Shown: positions 1 to 8,605 of the stretch, one piece after another
Numbering within the stretch: position 1 is the stretch's first letter
How the letters are laid out: each line of letters starts with the position of its first letter
Origin: Hyphomicrobiales bacterium
GTDB taxonomy: Bacteria; Pseudomonadota; Alphaproteobacteria; Rhizobiales; Beijerinckiaceae
NCBI GenBank assembly: GCA_028865375.1
Contig: JAGWKJ010000046.1
Span: 1-11,241, forward strand
Reading direction: 5' to 3'
Length of the DNA stretch: 11,241 bases
The notes under the pieces: model-generated
The model's database searches: none
The model's input: only the letters and a program-made list of their open reading frames with translations
What the model was told of the DNA's origin: nothing
Program-made: the position numbers and the translations under genes

Positions 1-2
1 CT

Positions 3-65
3 TTCGTCGAGGCGTCGGTCGCCTCGTCAAAGACCGACGGCGCGTGGACGAAGCTCGACGCCTGA
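3..65 (+). CDS. C-terminal end of an unidentified protein (5' end outside window)
   Basis: A plus-strand frame is open from the left edge and ends in TGA at 63-65, giving 20 residues that finish in GAWTKLDA. The stop lies 10 bases from the stop of the minus-strand chromate transporter gene, the tight convergent spacing typical of compact genomes. The opposite strand is also open here in one frame (ending in DEATDASTK at the edge), but it has no usable start codon in that frame between chrA and the window edge, so the plus-strand reading is preferred. The fragment is too short to name a family. Calling it coding at all is inference. Confidence 0.35.
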   Translation, partial: FVEASVASSKTDGAWTKLDA

Positions 66-75
66 GCGGGAGCGG

Positions 76-1437
76 TCAGGCGAGGAGCTTCAGCGCGAGC
101 CCGCCGGCGGCCGCGGCGGCGAGCGTCCAGCCCATGCCCAGACGCAAGCGCAAGGTCGCGACCATCGCCGCCGCCGCCAGCAGGGCGGCGCGCGCGTCGA
201 AACTGGTCGGCGCCGGCGCGTCGAACGAAAGCCCCGCGAAATGCACCGGACGGAGATCGCGGAACAGCACGTGCAGCGAGAACCACGTCGAGAGGTCGAG
301 TACGACGCCCACCACCGCCGCCGTGATCCCCGCCAGCGCCGCGCCAAGCGCACGGTTGCCGCGCAGGCTCTCGATGTAGGGGCCGCCGGCGAAGATCCAC
401 AGCCAGCACGGCACGAAGGTCGCCCAACTCGCCAGCGCCGCGCCCAAGACGCCCGCCAACAGCGGCGGCAGCGAGCCCGACGAGCCATAGGCGGCAAAAA
501 AGCCGACGAACTGCAACACGAGGATCAGCGGGCCCGGCGTCGTCTCGGCCAGGCCGAGCCCGTCGAGCATCTGGGAGGGCGTGAGCCAATGCAGGGCGCC
601 CACCGCCGCCTGCGCGACATAGGACAGCGCGGCATAGGCGCCGCCGAACGTGACGACGGAGGTCAGCGTGAAAAACGCGCCGATGCGCGAATAGACGCCG
701 TCGACGCCCGTCAACGCCGCCACCGCGGCCGGCGGCGCAAGCCAGACCGCGCCCCAGATCGCCGCGGCGCGTACGAAGCGCCGACCCGACGGCGCGGCAT
801 GGTCCAGCTCGCCGCGCGCGAACATCGCGTCGACGACGGCGTCGCCGTCGTCGCCGGCGTCCTTCGCGGCCGCCGGCGCGAAGGCGCCGGGAAAGGCGCG
901 GTCGCCGAGCCAGCCGATCAGCGCGGCCGCGGCGACCACGGCCGGATATGGCAGGCCGAACGCGAACAGCGCGAGGAAGGCGGCGACGGCCAGACCGACC
1001 GCCGCCCGTCCCCTCAGCGCGCGCCGCCCGATGCGCAGCAGCGCCTCGACGACCAGCGCCAGCACCGCCGCCTTGATGCCGAAGAACGCGGCCTCCACCA
1101 GCGGAACCGACCGATAGGTCGCGTAAAGCGCGCTGAGCGCGAGCATGACGAACGCGCCCGGCAGCACGAACAGCGCGCCGGCGACGATCCCGCCCGCGGT
1201 GCGATTGAGCAGCCAACCGACGTAGATCGCGAGTTGCAGCGCCTCCGGGCCGGGCAACAACATGCAATAGCCGAGCGCATGCAAGAACCGCCGCTCGCCG
1301 ATCCAGCGCCGCTTCTCGACGAGTTCGGCGTGCATGAGCGCGATCTGCCCGGCGGGGCCGCCGAAGCTCAGGAGTCCGATCTTCGTCCAGACCGGCAGGG
1401 CCTCCCGCAGGGACGGCGCGGACGGCGCGTCCGTCAT
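76..1437 (-). CDS. chrA: Chromate transporter ChrA, two-domain (long-chain) form
   Basis: This 453-residue integral membrane protein belongs to the CHR family, whose characterised members export chromate from the cytoplasm using the proton motive force. Both homologous halves are visible. The N-terminal half carries SFGGPAGQI (24-32) and LLPGPEALQLA (60-70). The C-terminal half carries TFGGAYAAL (263-271) and ETTPGPL (298-304). A hydrophilic, acidic linker around residues 190-220 separates them, and many hydrophobic segments surround the motifs. The length fits the usual 390-450 residues. The start was chosen at 1437 because its ATG overlaps the queC stop (ATGA) and sequence homologous to ChrA begins there. 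The frame stays open further upstream, but that part is queC read in the wrong frame. No Shine-Dalgarno sequence precedes the ATG, so translation is probably coupled to queC. Family assignment is firm. Chromate as the true substrate is inferred, since no chrB regulator is seen nearby. Confidence 0.93.
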   Translation of the reverse strand: MTDAPSAPSLREALPVWTKIGLLSFGGPAGQIALMHAELVEKRRWIGERRFLHALGYCMLLPGPEALQLAIYVGWLLNRTAGGIVAGALFVLPGAFVMLALSALYATYRSVPLVEAAFFGIKAAVLALVVEALLRIGRRALRGRAAVGLAVAAFLALFAFGLPYPAVVAAAALIGWLGDRAFPGAFAPAAAKDAGDDGDAVVDAMFARGELDHAAPSGRRFVRAAAIWGAVWLAPPAAVAALTGVDGVYSRIGAFFTLTSVVTFGGAYAALSYVAQAAVGALHWLTPSQMLDGLGLAETTPGPLILVLQFVGFFAAYGSSGSLPPLLAGVLGAALASWATFVPCWLWIFAGGPYIESLRGNRALGAALAGITAAVVGVVLDLSTWFSLHVLFRDLRPVHFAGLSFDAPAPTSFDARAALLAAAAMVATLRLRLGMGWTLAAAAAGGLALKLLA

Positions 1438-2177
1438 CGCGGGCCGTCGGCGACGAAGCGCGCCCAGCCGCGCGCGCGCAAGCCGCATGCGGGGCACGTG
1501 CCGCAGCCGACGCCCCAATCGTGGCGCGTCGTCGTCTCGCCAAGGTAGCAGCTCAGCGTGAGATCGCGGATCGCCGCCAGCAGCGGCGCGCCGCCGATGT
1601 CGCGGGCGAGCGACCAGGTGGCCGCCTTGTCGAGGAACATCAGCGGCGCGTGCAGCACGAAGCGGCGATCCATGCCGAGGTTGAGCGCGACCTGCATCGC
1701 CTTGATCGTGTCGTCGCGGCAATCGGGATAGCCGGAATAATCGGTTTCGCAGACGCCGAGCGCGACGTGCCTCAGCCCGCGGCGATAGGCGAGCGCGGCG
1801 GCGAAGGCGAGGAAGATCAGGTTGCGCCCGGGCACGAAGGTGTTGGGCAGGCCGCTCTCGCCGAACGCGATCTCGCTCGCTCGCGTGAGCGCGGTCTCCG
1901 ACAGCGCGCCCAGCGCCGGCAGGTCGATCATGTGATCGGGGCCGAGCCTGCCGGCATGGGCGGACAAAGCCGCGGGCAGCGCGGCACGGAAGCGGCCGCG
2001 GAACTCGAGCTCGACCGCGTGGCGTTGGCCGTAAGCGAAGCCGACCGTCTCCACGCGGGGAAAGCGCGCCAGCGCCCAGCCGAGCGTGGTGGCGCTGTCC
2101 TGTCCGCCGCTGAACAGGACGAGAGCGCCGTCTTGCGCGGCCTCGGCGGTCGGAGATGCGTGCGGCGCGTCGGTCAT
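1434..2177 (-). CDS. queC: 7-cyano-7-deazaguanine (preQ0) synthase QueC
   Basis: This 247-residue cytosolic enzyme makes preQ0 from 7-carboxy-7-deazaguanine and ammonia with ATP, a step towards queuosine in tRNA. The ATP-pyrophosphatase loop SGGQDS is at residues 23-28. Other family blocks are FAYGQRH (47-53), VPGRN (115-119) and the GYPDCRDDT stretch (149-157). The C-terminal zinc site is Cys210, Cys225, Cys228 and Cys231 in the CGTCPAC context. The 14-residue gap after the first Cys is longer than in E. coli, where it is 8; from memory this longer form is common in alphaproteobacteria. The start at 2177 has GGAGG four bases upstream; the frame is open to 2246 but without family-like sequence. 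The gene sits 43 bp after the DUF1295 gene and overlaps chrA by four bases, so all three probably share a transcript. No queD or queE is visible in the window. Confidence 0.95.
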   Translation of the reverse strand: MTDAPHASPTAEAAQDGALVLFSGGQDSATTLGWALARFPRVETVGFAYGQRHAVELEFRGRFRAALPAALSAHAGRLGPDHMIDLPALGALSETALTRASEIAFGESGLPNTFVPGRNLIFLAFAAALAYRRGLRHVALGVCETDYSGYPDCRDDTIKAMQVALNLGMDRRFVLHAPLMFLDKAATWSLARDIGGAPLLAAIRDLTLSCYLGETTTRHDWGVGCGTCPACGLRARGWARFVADGPR

Positions 2178-2220
2178 GGGGCCTCCGGCCGGGCGGCGAA
2201 CCGCGACGGCACGCCCGTCG

Positions 2221-3024
2221 CTACGGCCGCGCGCGGCGCCGCGCAAGGCGGGGGAAGAACTTCGGCGTGCGCGCCACGTATTCGGCGAAGGCGCGCGGCC
2301 GCGTCCGCGCCATGCGCTCCTCCAGCGGCGGCACGCCCGACACGTTGACGAGCAGGTGATACATCAGCGCCGGCGCCGCCATCGCGAGCAGACCCGGCGG
2401 CCAGGCGAGCGGCGCGAAGGCCGCGACCGCCACCGCGACCCAAGCCAGCCATTCGCAAAAATAGTTGGGGTGGCGCGAACGCGACCACAGCCCGACGTCG
2501 CAGACGCGGCCGGCATTGACCGGATCCGCCCGGAAGCGCGCCAGTTGGCGATCAGCCGCCGCCTCGCCCACGAGCGCGGCGACGAACAGGCCAGCGCCCA
2601 GCGCGTCCTGCCAGCGCAAGTTCGCGCCCGGCGCGTGCGCCGCCAGTCCGACCGAGGCGGCGAGCGCGAGGCCCGCCGCCGCTTGCGCTTCGAGGAAGCC
2701 CAGCAGGTTCGGTCGCGCACGCGCGCCCCAAGCCGCGATCATCGCCGCATAACGCGGATCGTCGCCCTCCGACGCGCGGCGCGCGAGATGCCTAGCCAGC
2801 CGCAAGCCCCAGACGAGGACGAGCGCCGCCGCGCCGGCGCGCCGCCAGAATGGCGACGGAGCGCCGGGCCACGACGACAGCGCGAGGCCCGCCGCGGCCA
2901 GCGCGGTCGAAAGCGACCAGATTGCGTCGATGAAGCCCGAGCGGCCGGTCCGCCATCGCAATTCCGCCGCGCCCGCCATCGCGAGCGCGAGGAACGCGGC
3001 GGCTGCCAAGACTGCGACGGACAT
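2221..3024 (-). CDS. DUF1295 membrane protein (steroid 5-alpha-reductase-like fold)
   Basis: The product has 267 residues and several hydrophobic segments, beginning with an uncleaved-looking membrane helix at about residues 3-20. The family signature near the C-terminus is clear: GLWSRSRHPNYFCEW (178-192), then SGVPPLEERM (229-238), and FAEYVARTPKFFP near the end (246-258). FIDAIWSL (31-38) matches the N-terminal family block. DUF1295 proteins are related to steroid 5-alpha-reductases and isoprenylcysteine methyltransferases, but most bacterial members have no known substrate. The start at 3024 has GGGAG seven bases upstream. It is the first gene of the minus-strand set leading into queC and chrA. 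Divergently, across 92 bp, lies a short-chain dehydrogenase, another predicted NAD(P)H-type oxidoreductase, which might hint at a shared lipid substrate; that is speculation. Confidence 0.88.
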   Translation of the reverse strand: MSVAVLAAAAFLALAMAGAAELRWRTGRSGFIDAIWSLSTALAAAGLALSSWPGAPSPFWRRAGAAALVLVWGLRLARHLARRASEGDDPRYAAMIAAWGARARPNLLGFLEAQAAAGLALAASVGLAAHAPGANLRWQDALGAGLFVAALVGEAAADRQLARFRADPVNAGRVCDVGLWSRSRHPNYFCEWLAWVAVAVAAFAPLAWPPGLLAMAAPALMYHLLVNVSGVPPLEERMARTRPRAFAEYVARTPKFFPRLARRRARP

Positions 3025-3062
3025 GCAGGTCTCCCGGGCGGCGCGCGAACCGCGGCCGCGAC

Positions 3063-3072
3063 ATGATACGAT
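3063..3072. promoter_or_regulatory. Possible back-to-back -10 elements in divergent promoter region
   Basis: The 92 bp between the divergent DUF1295 and dehydrogenase genes are extremely GC-rich except for about 14 bases around 3061-3074. There the minus strand reads TATCAT (3068 to 3063), a 5/6 match to the -10 consensus, and the plus strand reads TACGAT (3067-3072), a 4/6 match. No good -35 is present at standard spacing on either strand, so the call is weak. Confidence 0.3.
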
Positions 3073-3078
3073 GACCGA

Positions 3079-3097
3079 GGCCGCGCGTTTCGCGGCC
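3079..3097 (+). promoter_or_regulatory. Hairpin-forming inverted repeat in dehydrogenase leader
   Basis: GGCCGCG (3079-3085) and CGCGGCC (3091-3097) form a perfect 7-bp stem with a 5-base loop. It lies just upstream of the ribosome binding site GGAGG (3104-3108) of the dehydrogenase gene. A related palindrome, CGCGGCCGCG, is at 3051-3060. The repeat could be an mRNA hairpin or a protein-binding site, or chance in GC-rich DNA. Confidence 0.3.
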
Positions 3098-3116
3098 GAA
3101 TTCGGAGGGATCGACG

Positions 3117-3806
3117 ATGGCGAAGGATCGCGCTCTCGTCACCGGCGCCAATCGCGGCATCGGGCTGGCCATCGTCGAACGCCTCGCGCGGGAGGGACAC
3201 CCCACGCTGCTTTGCGCCCGCGACCTCTCGGCCGGCGAGGCGGAGGCGGTGCGGCTGCGCGGACAGGGCCTCGACGTGACCGCGCTCGCGCTCGACGTCG
3301 CCCGGCCCGCCTCGATCGCCGCAGCGGTCGCCGCCGCGCGGAAAATCGGGCCGGTCGGCATCCTCGTCAACAACGCGGGCGTACTGAGCGAGGGCAACCT
3401 CCTCGACATGCCGCAGGCGGACATCGACGACGCGTTGGCGGTCCATGTCGCGGGACCGCTGGCGCTGGTGCGCGCGCTCGCGCCCGACATGGCCGCGCGC
3501 GGTCGCGGGAGGATCGTCAACATGTCGTCGGGCTGGGGCGCGTTCGCGCAGGGCCTCGGCGGGCCGGGACCCTATGGCTTCACCAAGGCGGCGCTGAACG
3601 CGCTCACCGTGGCGCTGGCGCGCGACCTCGGGCCGAAGGTGAAGGTCAACGCGATGTCGCCGGGTTGGGTGCGCACCCGCATGGGCGGCGCAGGCGCTCC
3701 ACGCACGACCGAACAGGGCGCCGACACCGCCTATTGGCTCGCCACGCTGCCCGACGACGGCCCGACCGGCGGGTTCTTCCAGGACCGCAAACCGATCGCG
3801 TGGTGA
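3117..3806 (+). CDS. Short-chain dehydrogenase/reductase (SDR), CBR1-like
   Basis: A 229-residue classical SDR with a Rossmann fold and predicted NAD(P)-dependent carbonyl/alcohol oxidoreductase activity. Visible motifs are the cofactor loop TGANRGIG (9-16), NNAG (85-88), the catalytic serine in IVNMSSG (137 or 138), the YxxxK pair Tyr153 and Lys157 (YGFTK), and PGWVRT (182-187). The C-terminal run GPTGGFFQDRKPIAW is typical of the subgroup resembling eukaryotic carbonyl reductase. The Asn that usually completes the catalytic tetrad appears to be His110 (AVHVAGP). The start is supported by GGAGG at 3104-3108, eight bases before the ATG. The gene is divergent from DUF1295-queC-chrA and seems to be monocistronic. 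No specific substrate can be assigned. Confidence 0.93.
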   Translation: MAKDRALVTGANRGIGLAIVERLAREGHPTLLCARDLSAGEAEAVRLRGQGLDVTALALDVARPASIAAAVAAARKIGPVGILVNNAGVLSEGNLLDMPQADIDDALAVHVAGPLALVRALAPDMAARGRGRIVNMSSGWGAFAQGLGGPGPYGFTKAALNALTVALARDLGPKVKVNAMSPGWVRTRMGGAGAPRTTEQGADTAYWLATLPDDGPTGGFFQDRKPIAW

Positions 3807-3911
3807 AGCGGAGAAGGCGCGAGATGCCGAACGGGGCGCCGCGAAGCGACGCGCACGACGGGGTATCCGGCCACCGGTCTCCTCCTCGGCGGCGATGGGT
3901 CCGTCGCGGTG

Positions 3912-3940
3912 TTCGATGTTCGATATTTTCGCGCTATGTA
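3912..3940 (+). promoter_or_regulatory. Possible promoter/operator of the vapB-like gene
   Basis: This is a locally AT-richer island just before the antitoxin. It contains the tandem repeat TTCGATG-TTCGATA (3912-3925) and a -10-like TATGTA (3935-3940), 17 bases downstream of TTCGAT. Both hexamers match the consensus only weakly. Initiation about 7 bases after the -10 would fall at or next to the ATG at 3947, giving a leaderless message, which agrees with the lack of a Shine-Dalgarno sequence. Antitoxins of this fold usually bind repeats over their own promoter, so the tandem repeat may be an operator. This is inference. Confidence 0.3.
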
Positions 3941-3946
3941 TTGGCG

Positions 3947-4174
3947 ATGCGCACCACCGTGACCATCGACGACGACGTGTTGCACGCGGCCCGCTCGATA
4001 GCGCGCGGCGACGGACGGACGCTGGGCGAAGTGCTGTCCGAGCTGGCCCGTGTCGGTCCGGCGCCCACGAAATCCGTGGGAAAGCGCAATGGCATCCCGC
4101 AATTGGCGGCACGCGCCAAGGGCGTCGCCGTCACGCTCGCCATGGTCAATGCGTTGAGTGACGACGAACCTTGA
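3947..4174 (+). CDS. VapB-type antitoxin, ribbon-helix-helix (CopG/MetJ-like) family
   Basis: This is a 75-residue protein. Residues 1-10, MRTTVTIDDD, form the DNA-binding beta strand of ribbon-helix-helix antitoxins, followed by two helices (VLHAARSIAR and TLGEVLSELAR, 11-35). The C-terminal half, RNGIPQLA to the end VTLAMVNALSDDEP, is the toxin-wrapping tail seen in antitoxins paired with PIN-domain VapC toxins. The gene appears full length and undamaged. The start at 3947 was chosen because the family's N-terminus begins there. An in-frame ATG at 3824 would add 41 residues with no resemblance to the family. No Shine-Dalgarno sequence is visible. The stop overlaps the TTG start of the VapC remnant (TTGA), the usual coupling in such operons. 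Since its partner is truncated, it is effectively an orphan antitoxin. Confidence 0.82.
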   Translation: MRTTVTIDDDVLHAARSIARGDGRTLGEVLSELARVGPAPTKSVGKRNGIPQLAARAKGVAVTLAMVNALSDDEP

Positions 4175-4305
4175 GTTTTTTGCTCGACGTCGACGTGCCG
4201 CTCGCCTTGGCCGTCCGCCGCCGCGGTGCGCTGGCGACATTCGACCGGCGCATCGATCCCGGCCCCGTCCACGGCGGCCGGGCGGCGCTCGCGATCATCG
4301 ATTGA
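4171..4305 (+). pseudogene. VapC-type PIN-domain toxin remnant with in-frame internal deletion
   Basis: The frame starts with TTG overlapping the antitoxin stop and encodes only 44 residues, whereas VapC toxins of this group have about 130-140. The first part, SFLLDVDVPLALA (2-14), matches the toxin N-terminus including the first catalytic Asp (Asp6). It then joins directly to the C-terminal family block LATFDRRI (21-28), which keeps the last conserved Asp (Asp25), and ends in GGRAALAIID. The middle 90 or so residues, carrying the other acidic metal ligands, are missing, yet the frame is intact across the junction near the ALA codons (about 4204-4215). The product should lack RNase activity. 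It was presumably created by a deletion between short similar sequences. Whether the 44-residue peptide is made is unknown. It ends 28 bp from the convergent ssb stop. Confidence 0.75.
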
Positions 4306-4333
4306 CCGCGCCGCCGTCCGGCCTCGCGTCCCC

Positions 4334-4825
4334 TCAGAACGGGATGTCGTCGTCGAAGCCGTCGCCACCGCCCGCCCGCGCCGGGGCCGGTCGACGCTCT
4401 CCGCCGCCCGCGCCGCCGCCGCTGCGCGCGGGGGTCGCGCCGCCGCGATCTTCGATCGCGCCGGCATCCCCGTTGCGGCCGTCGAGCAACGTCAGTTCGC
4501 CGCGATAGCGCTGCAACACGACTTCGGTGGTGTATTTCTCGGCGCCGGACTGGTCCGTCCATTTGCGCGTCTGCAACTGGCCCTCGACGTAGATCTTCGA
4601 GCCCTTCTTGCAATATTGCTCGACCACCTTCCCGATGTTCTCGTTGAAGATGACGACGTTGTGCCACTCGGTGCGCTCCTTGCGCTCGCCGGTGGCCTTG
4701 TCGCGCCAGTTTTCCGAGGTCGCGAGCCGGATGTTGACGACGCTCTCGCCCGAATTGAGCTTTCGAACCTCGGGGTCGCGACCGAGATTGCCGACGAGAA
4801 TGACCTTGTTGACGCTGCCCGCCAT
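4334..4825 (-). CDS. ssb: Single-stranded DNA-binding protein SSB
   Basis: This 163-residue protein coats single-stranded DNA as a homotetramer and recruits replication and repair enzymes. The OB fold spans about residues 1-113, beginning SVNKVILVGNLG and including NWRDKATGERKERTEWH, with aromatic DNA contacts Trp40, Trp55, Phe60 and Trp89 matching those of E. coli SSB. A Gly/Pro/Arg/Ala-rich disordered linker follows. The acidic protein-docking tip DDDIPF ends the protein (158-163). The start at 4825 has GGAGGG seven bases upstream. The gene is divergent from uvrA across a 276-bp region with a LexA site, and a likely promoter TTGACT-17-TAGAAC (4942 to 4914) has its -10 inside that site, so SOS repression is expected. 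It is convergent with the vapBC remnant. Confidence 0.97.
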   Translation of the reverse strand: MAGSVNKVILVGNLGRDPEVRKLNSGESVVNIRLATSENWRDKATGERKERTEWHNVVIFNENIGKVVEQYCKKGSKIYVEGQLQTRKWTDQSGAEKYTTEVVLQRYRGELTLLDGRNGDAGAIEDRGGATPARSGGGAGGGERRPAPARAGGGDGFDDDIPF

Positions 4826-4913
4826 GTCCGAACCCTCCGCTTCCTGCGCACGTCGATATGTCCTGCGCCCAACGCCGTCGGATCCCTTGGCGGGCGACCC
4901 GACGATGGCGGTC

Positions 4914-4928
4914 GTTCTATTTTTGTTC
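4914..4928. promoter_or_regulatory. LexA box (SOS operator), alphaproteobacterial type
   Basis: GTTC (4914-4917), seven AT-only bases, then GTTC (4925-4928): a perfect GTTC-N7-GTTC direct repeat, the established LexA target in alphaproteobacteria. It sits between the divergent DNA-repair genes ssb and uvrA, 88 bp before the ssb ATG and 173 bp before the uvrA ATG. The match is seen directly. LexA binding is inferred from the motif and from both genes being classical SOS targets. Confidence 0.85.
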
Positions 4929-4942
4929 TAGGCTGAAGTCAA
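4914..4942 (-). promoter_or_regulatory. Likely ssb promoter overlapping the LexA box
   Basis: On the minus strand TTGACT (4942 to 4937) is a 5/6 match to the -35 consensus. Exactly 17 bases later comes TAGAAC (4919 to 4914), a 4/6 match to the -10. The -10 hexamer lies within the LexA repeat, so bound LexA would block RNA polymerase. Predicted transcription start is near 4907, leaving an 80-base leader before ssb. Confidence 0.55.
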
Positions 4943-4992
4943 GCGATTCGCCGCCAAAGTCTGTGGATGACGAACACGACGGCGCGGCCGCC

Positions 4993-5020
4993 TTGACGTG
5001 CGGGCGAGGGCCGCCACATT
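4993..5020 (+). promoter_or_regulatory. Weak candidate uvrA promoter
   Basis: TTGACG (4993-4998), a 5/6 match to the -35 consensus, is followed after 16 bases by CACATT (5015-5020), a 3/6 match to the -10. The LexA box is 65 bp upstream of this -35, so LexA control of uvrA would need either another promoter nearer the box or action at a distance. Tentative. Confidence 0.25.
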
Positions 5021-5089
5021 GGCCTTGTTCCCTCCGCGGCAAGTCGCGGCGCCCGCGCGGCGCGGCCGGGTCGCGCGTGCCGGAGGACC

Positions 5090-5095
5090 GGAGAG
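5090..5095 (+). promoter_or_regulatory. uvrA ribosome binding site
   Basis: GGAGAG lies six bases before the ATG at 5102. This supports that start and therefore the unusual N-terminal extension, since no other ATG, GTG or TTG codon occurs in frame before the conserved UvrA sequence begins. Confidence 0.6.
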
Positions 5096-5101
5096 AGCCC
5101 C

Positions 5102-8112
<3,011 letters not shown>

Positions 8113-8116
<4 letters not shown>

Positions 8117-8568
8117 CCGATCGAAGCGATGCGACCATGAAACCCGCGCCCCGCCTCAACATCGTCACGCTGGGCGTCGCCGACCTCGCGCGCGCCCGCG
8201 CCTTCTACGAGGACGGCCTCGGCTGGCCGGTCTCGCCCGCGAGCCAAGGCGACATCGTGTTCATCCAACTCGGCGCAGTCGTGCTGTCGCTGCATCCGCG
8301 CGCCGCGCTCGCCGCCGACGCGACGGTGAGCGACAAGGGCGCGGGCTTCGCTGGCATCACGCTCGCCCACAACGTGCGCGACAAGGCCGACGTGGCGGCC
8401 GTGCTGCGCGCGGCTGAGGCGGCGGGCGGGCGCATCGTCAAGCCGGCGCAGGACGCCCATTGGGGCGGGCATTCCGGCTATTTCGCCGACCCCGACGGCC
8501 ATCTGTGGGAAGTGGCGTGGAACCCGTTCATTCCGCTGGACGCCGACGGCGCGCTGCGCTTGCCCTGA
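8113..8568 (+). CDS. VOC superfamily (glyoxalase/bleomycin-resistance fold) protein
   Basis: A 151-residue cytosolic protein with the paired beta-alpha-beta-beta-beta modules of the vicinal oxygen chelate fold. The first module holds LNIVTLGVADLARARAFYED (15-34, ending in Asp) and the second ends in the diagnostic GGHSGYFADPDGHLWEVAWNP (118-138). Members range from lactoylglutathione lyases to dioxygenases and antibiotic-binding proteins; nothing here fixes the substrate, and the usual glyoxalase I metal-ligand pattern is not clear. The ATG at 8113 overlaps the uvrA stop (ATGA), and a good Shine-Dalgarno sequence GGAGG (8100-8104) lies inside the end of uvrA, so it can be translated both independently and by coupling. 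A second in-frame ATG at codon 9 is a possible alternative start. It is convergent with xdhC, 37 bp away. Confidence 0.88.
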
Positions 8569-8605
8569 GCGCGCGGGCGCGACGAATTCGGCCCGTCGAA
8601 CCCGC

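Noticed and set aside
1..65. Minus-strand gene downstream of chrA reading to the left edge
   Set aside because: The frame is open but has no ATG, GTG or TTG start in frame between chrA and the edge; a convergent plus-strand gene end explains the segment better.
241..1548. 435-codon plus-strand open frame opposite chrA and the end of queC
   Set aside because: The product is almost wholly Arg, Gln, Ala and Asp in low-complexity runs, typical of a reverse shadow of membrane-protein codons; chrA on the other strand has clear motifs.
1438..1722. Extended start for chrA giving 95 more residues
   Set aside because: The extra sequence is queC read in a shifted frame and is Arg-rich with no similarity to ChrA; the overlap start at 1437 is far more plausible.
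2178..2246. Upstream start for queC at 2246
   Set aside because: The added 23 residues are Arg/Gly-rich, overlap the end of the DUF1295 gene, and place the GGAGG before 2177 inside the gene.
2930..3946. Long plus-strand open frame running into the antitoxin (including an in-frame ATG at 3824)
   Set aside because: Most of it is a shifted-frame shadow of the SDR gene, and the 41 residues after 3824 are Arg-rich without antitoxin character; the family N-terminus starts at 3947.
8569..8605. Possible bidirectional terminator between the VOC gene and xdhC
   Set aside because: I found no convincing GC stem followed by a T run in these 37 bases; only a GC-rich tract and an EcoRI-like GAATTC.
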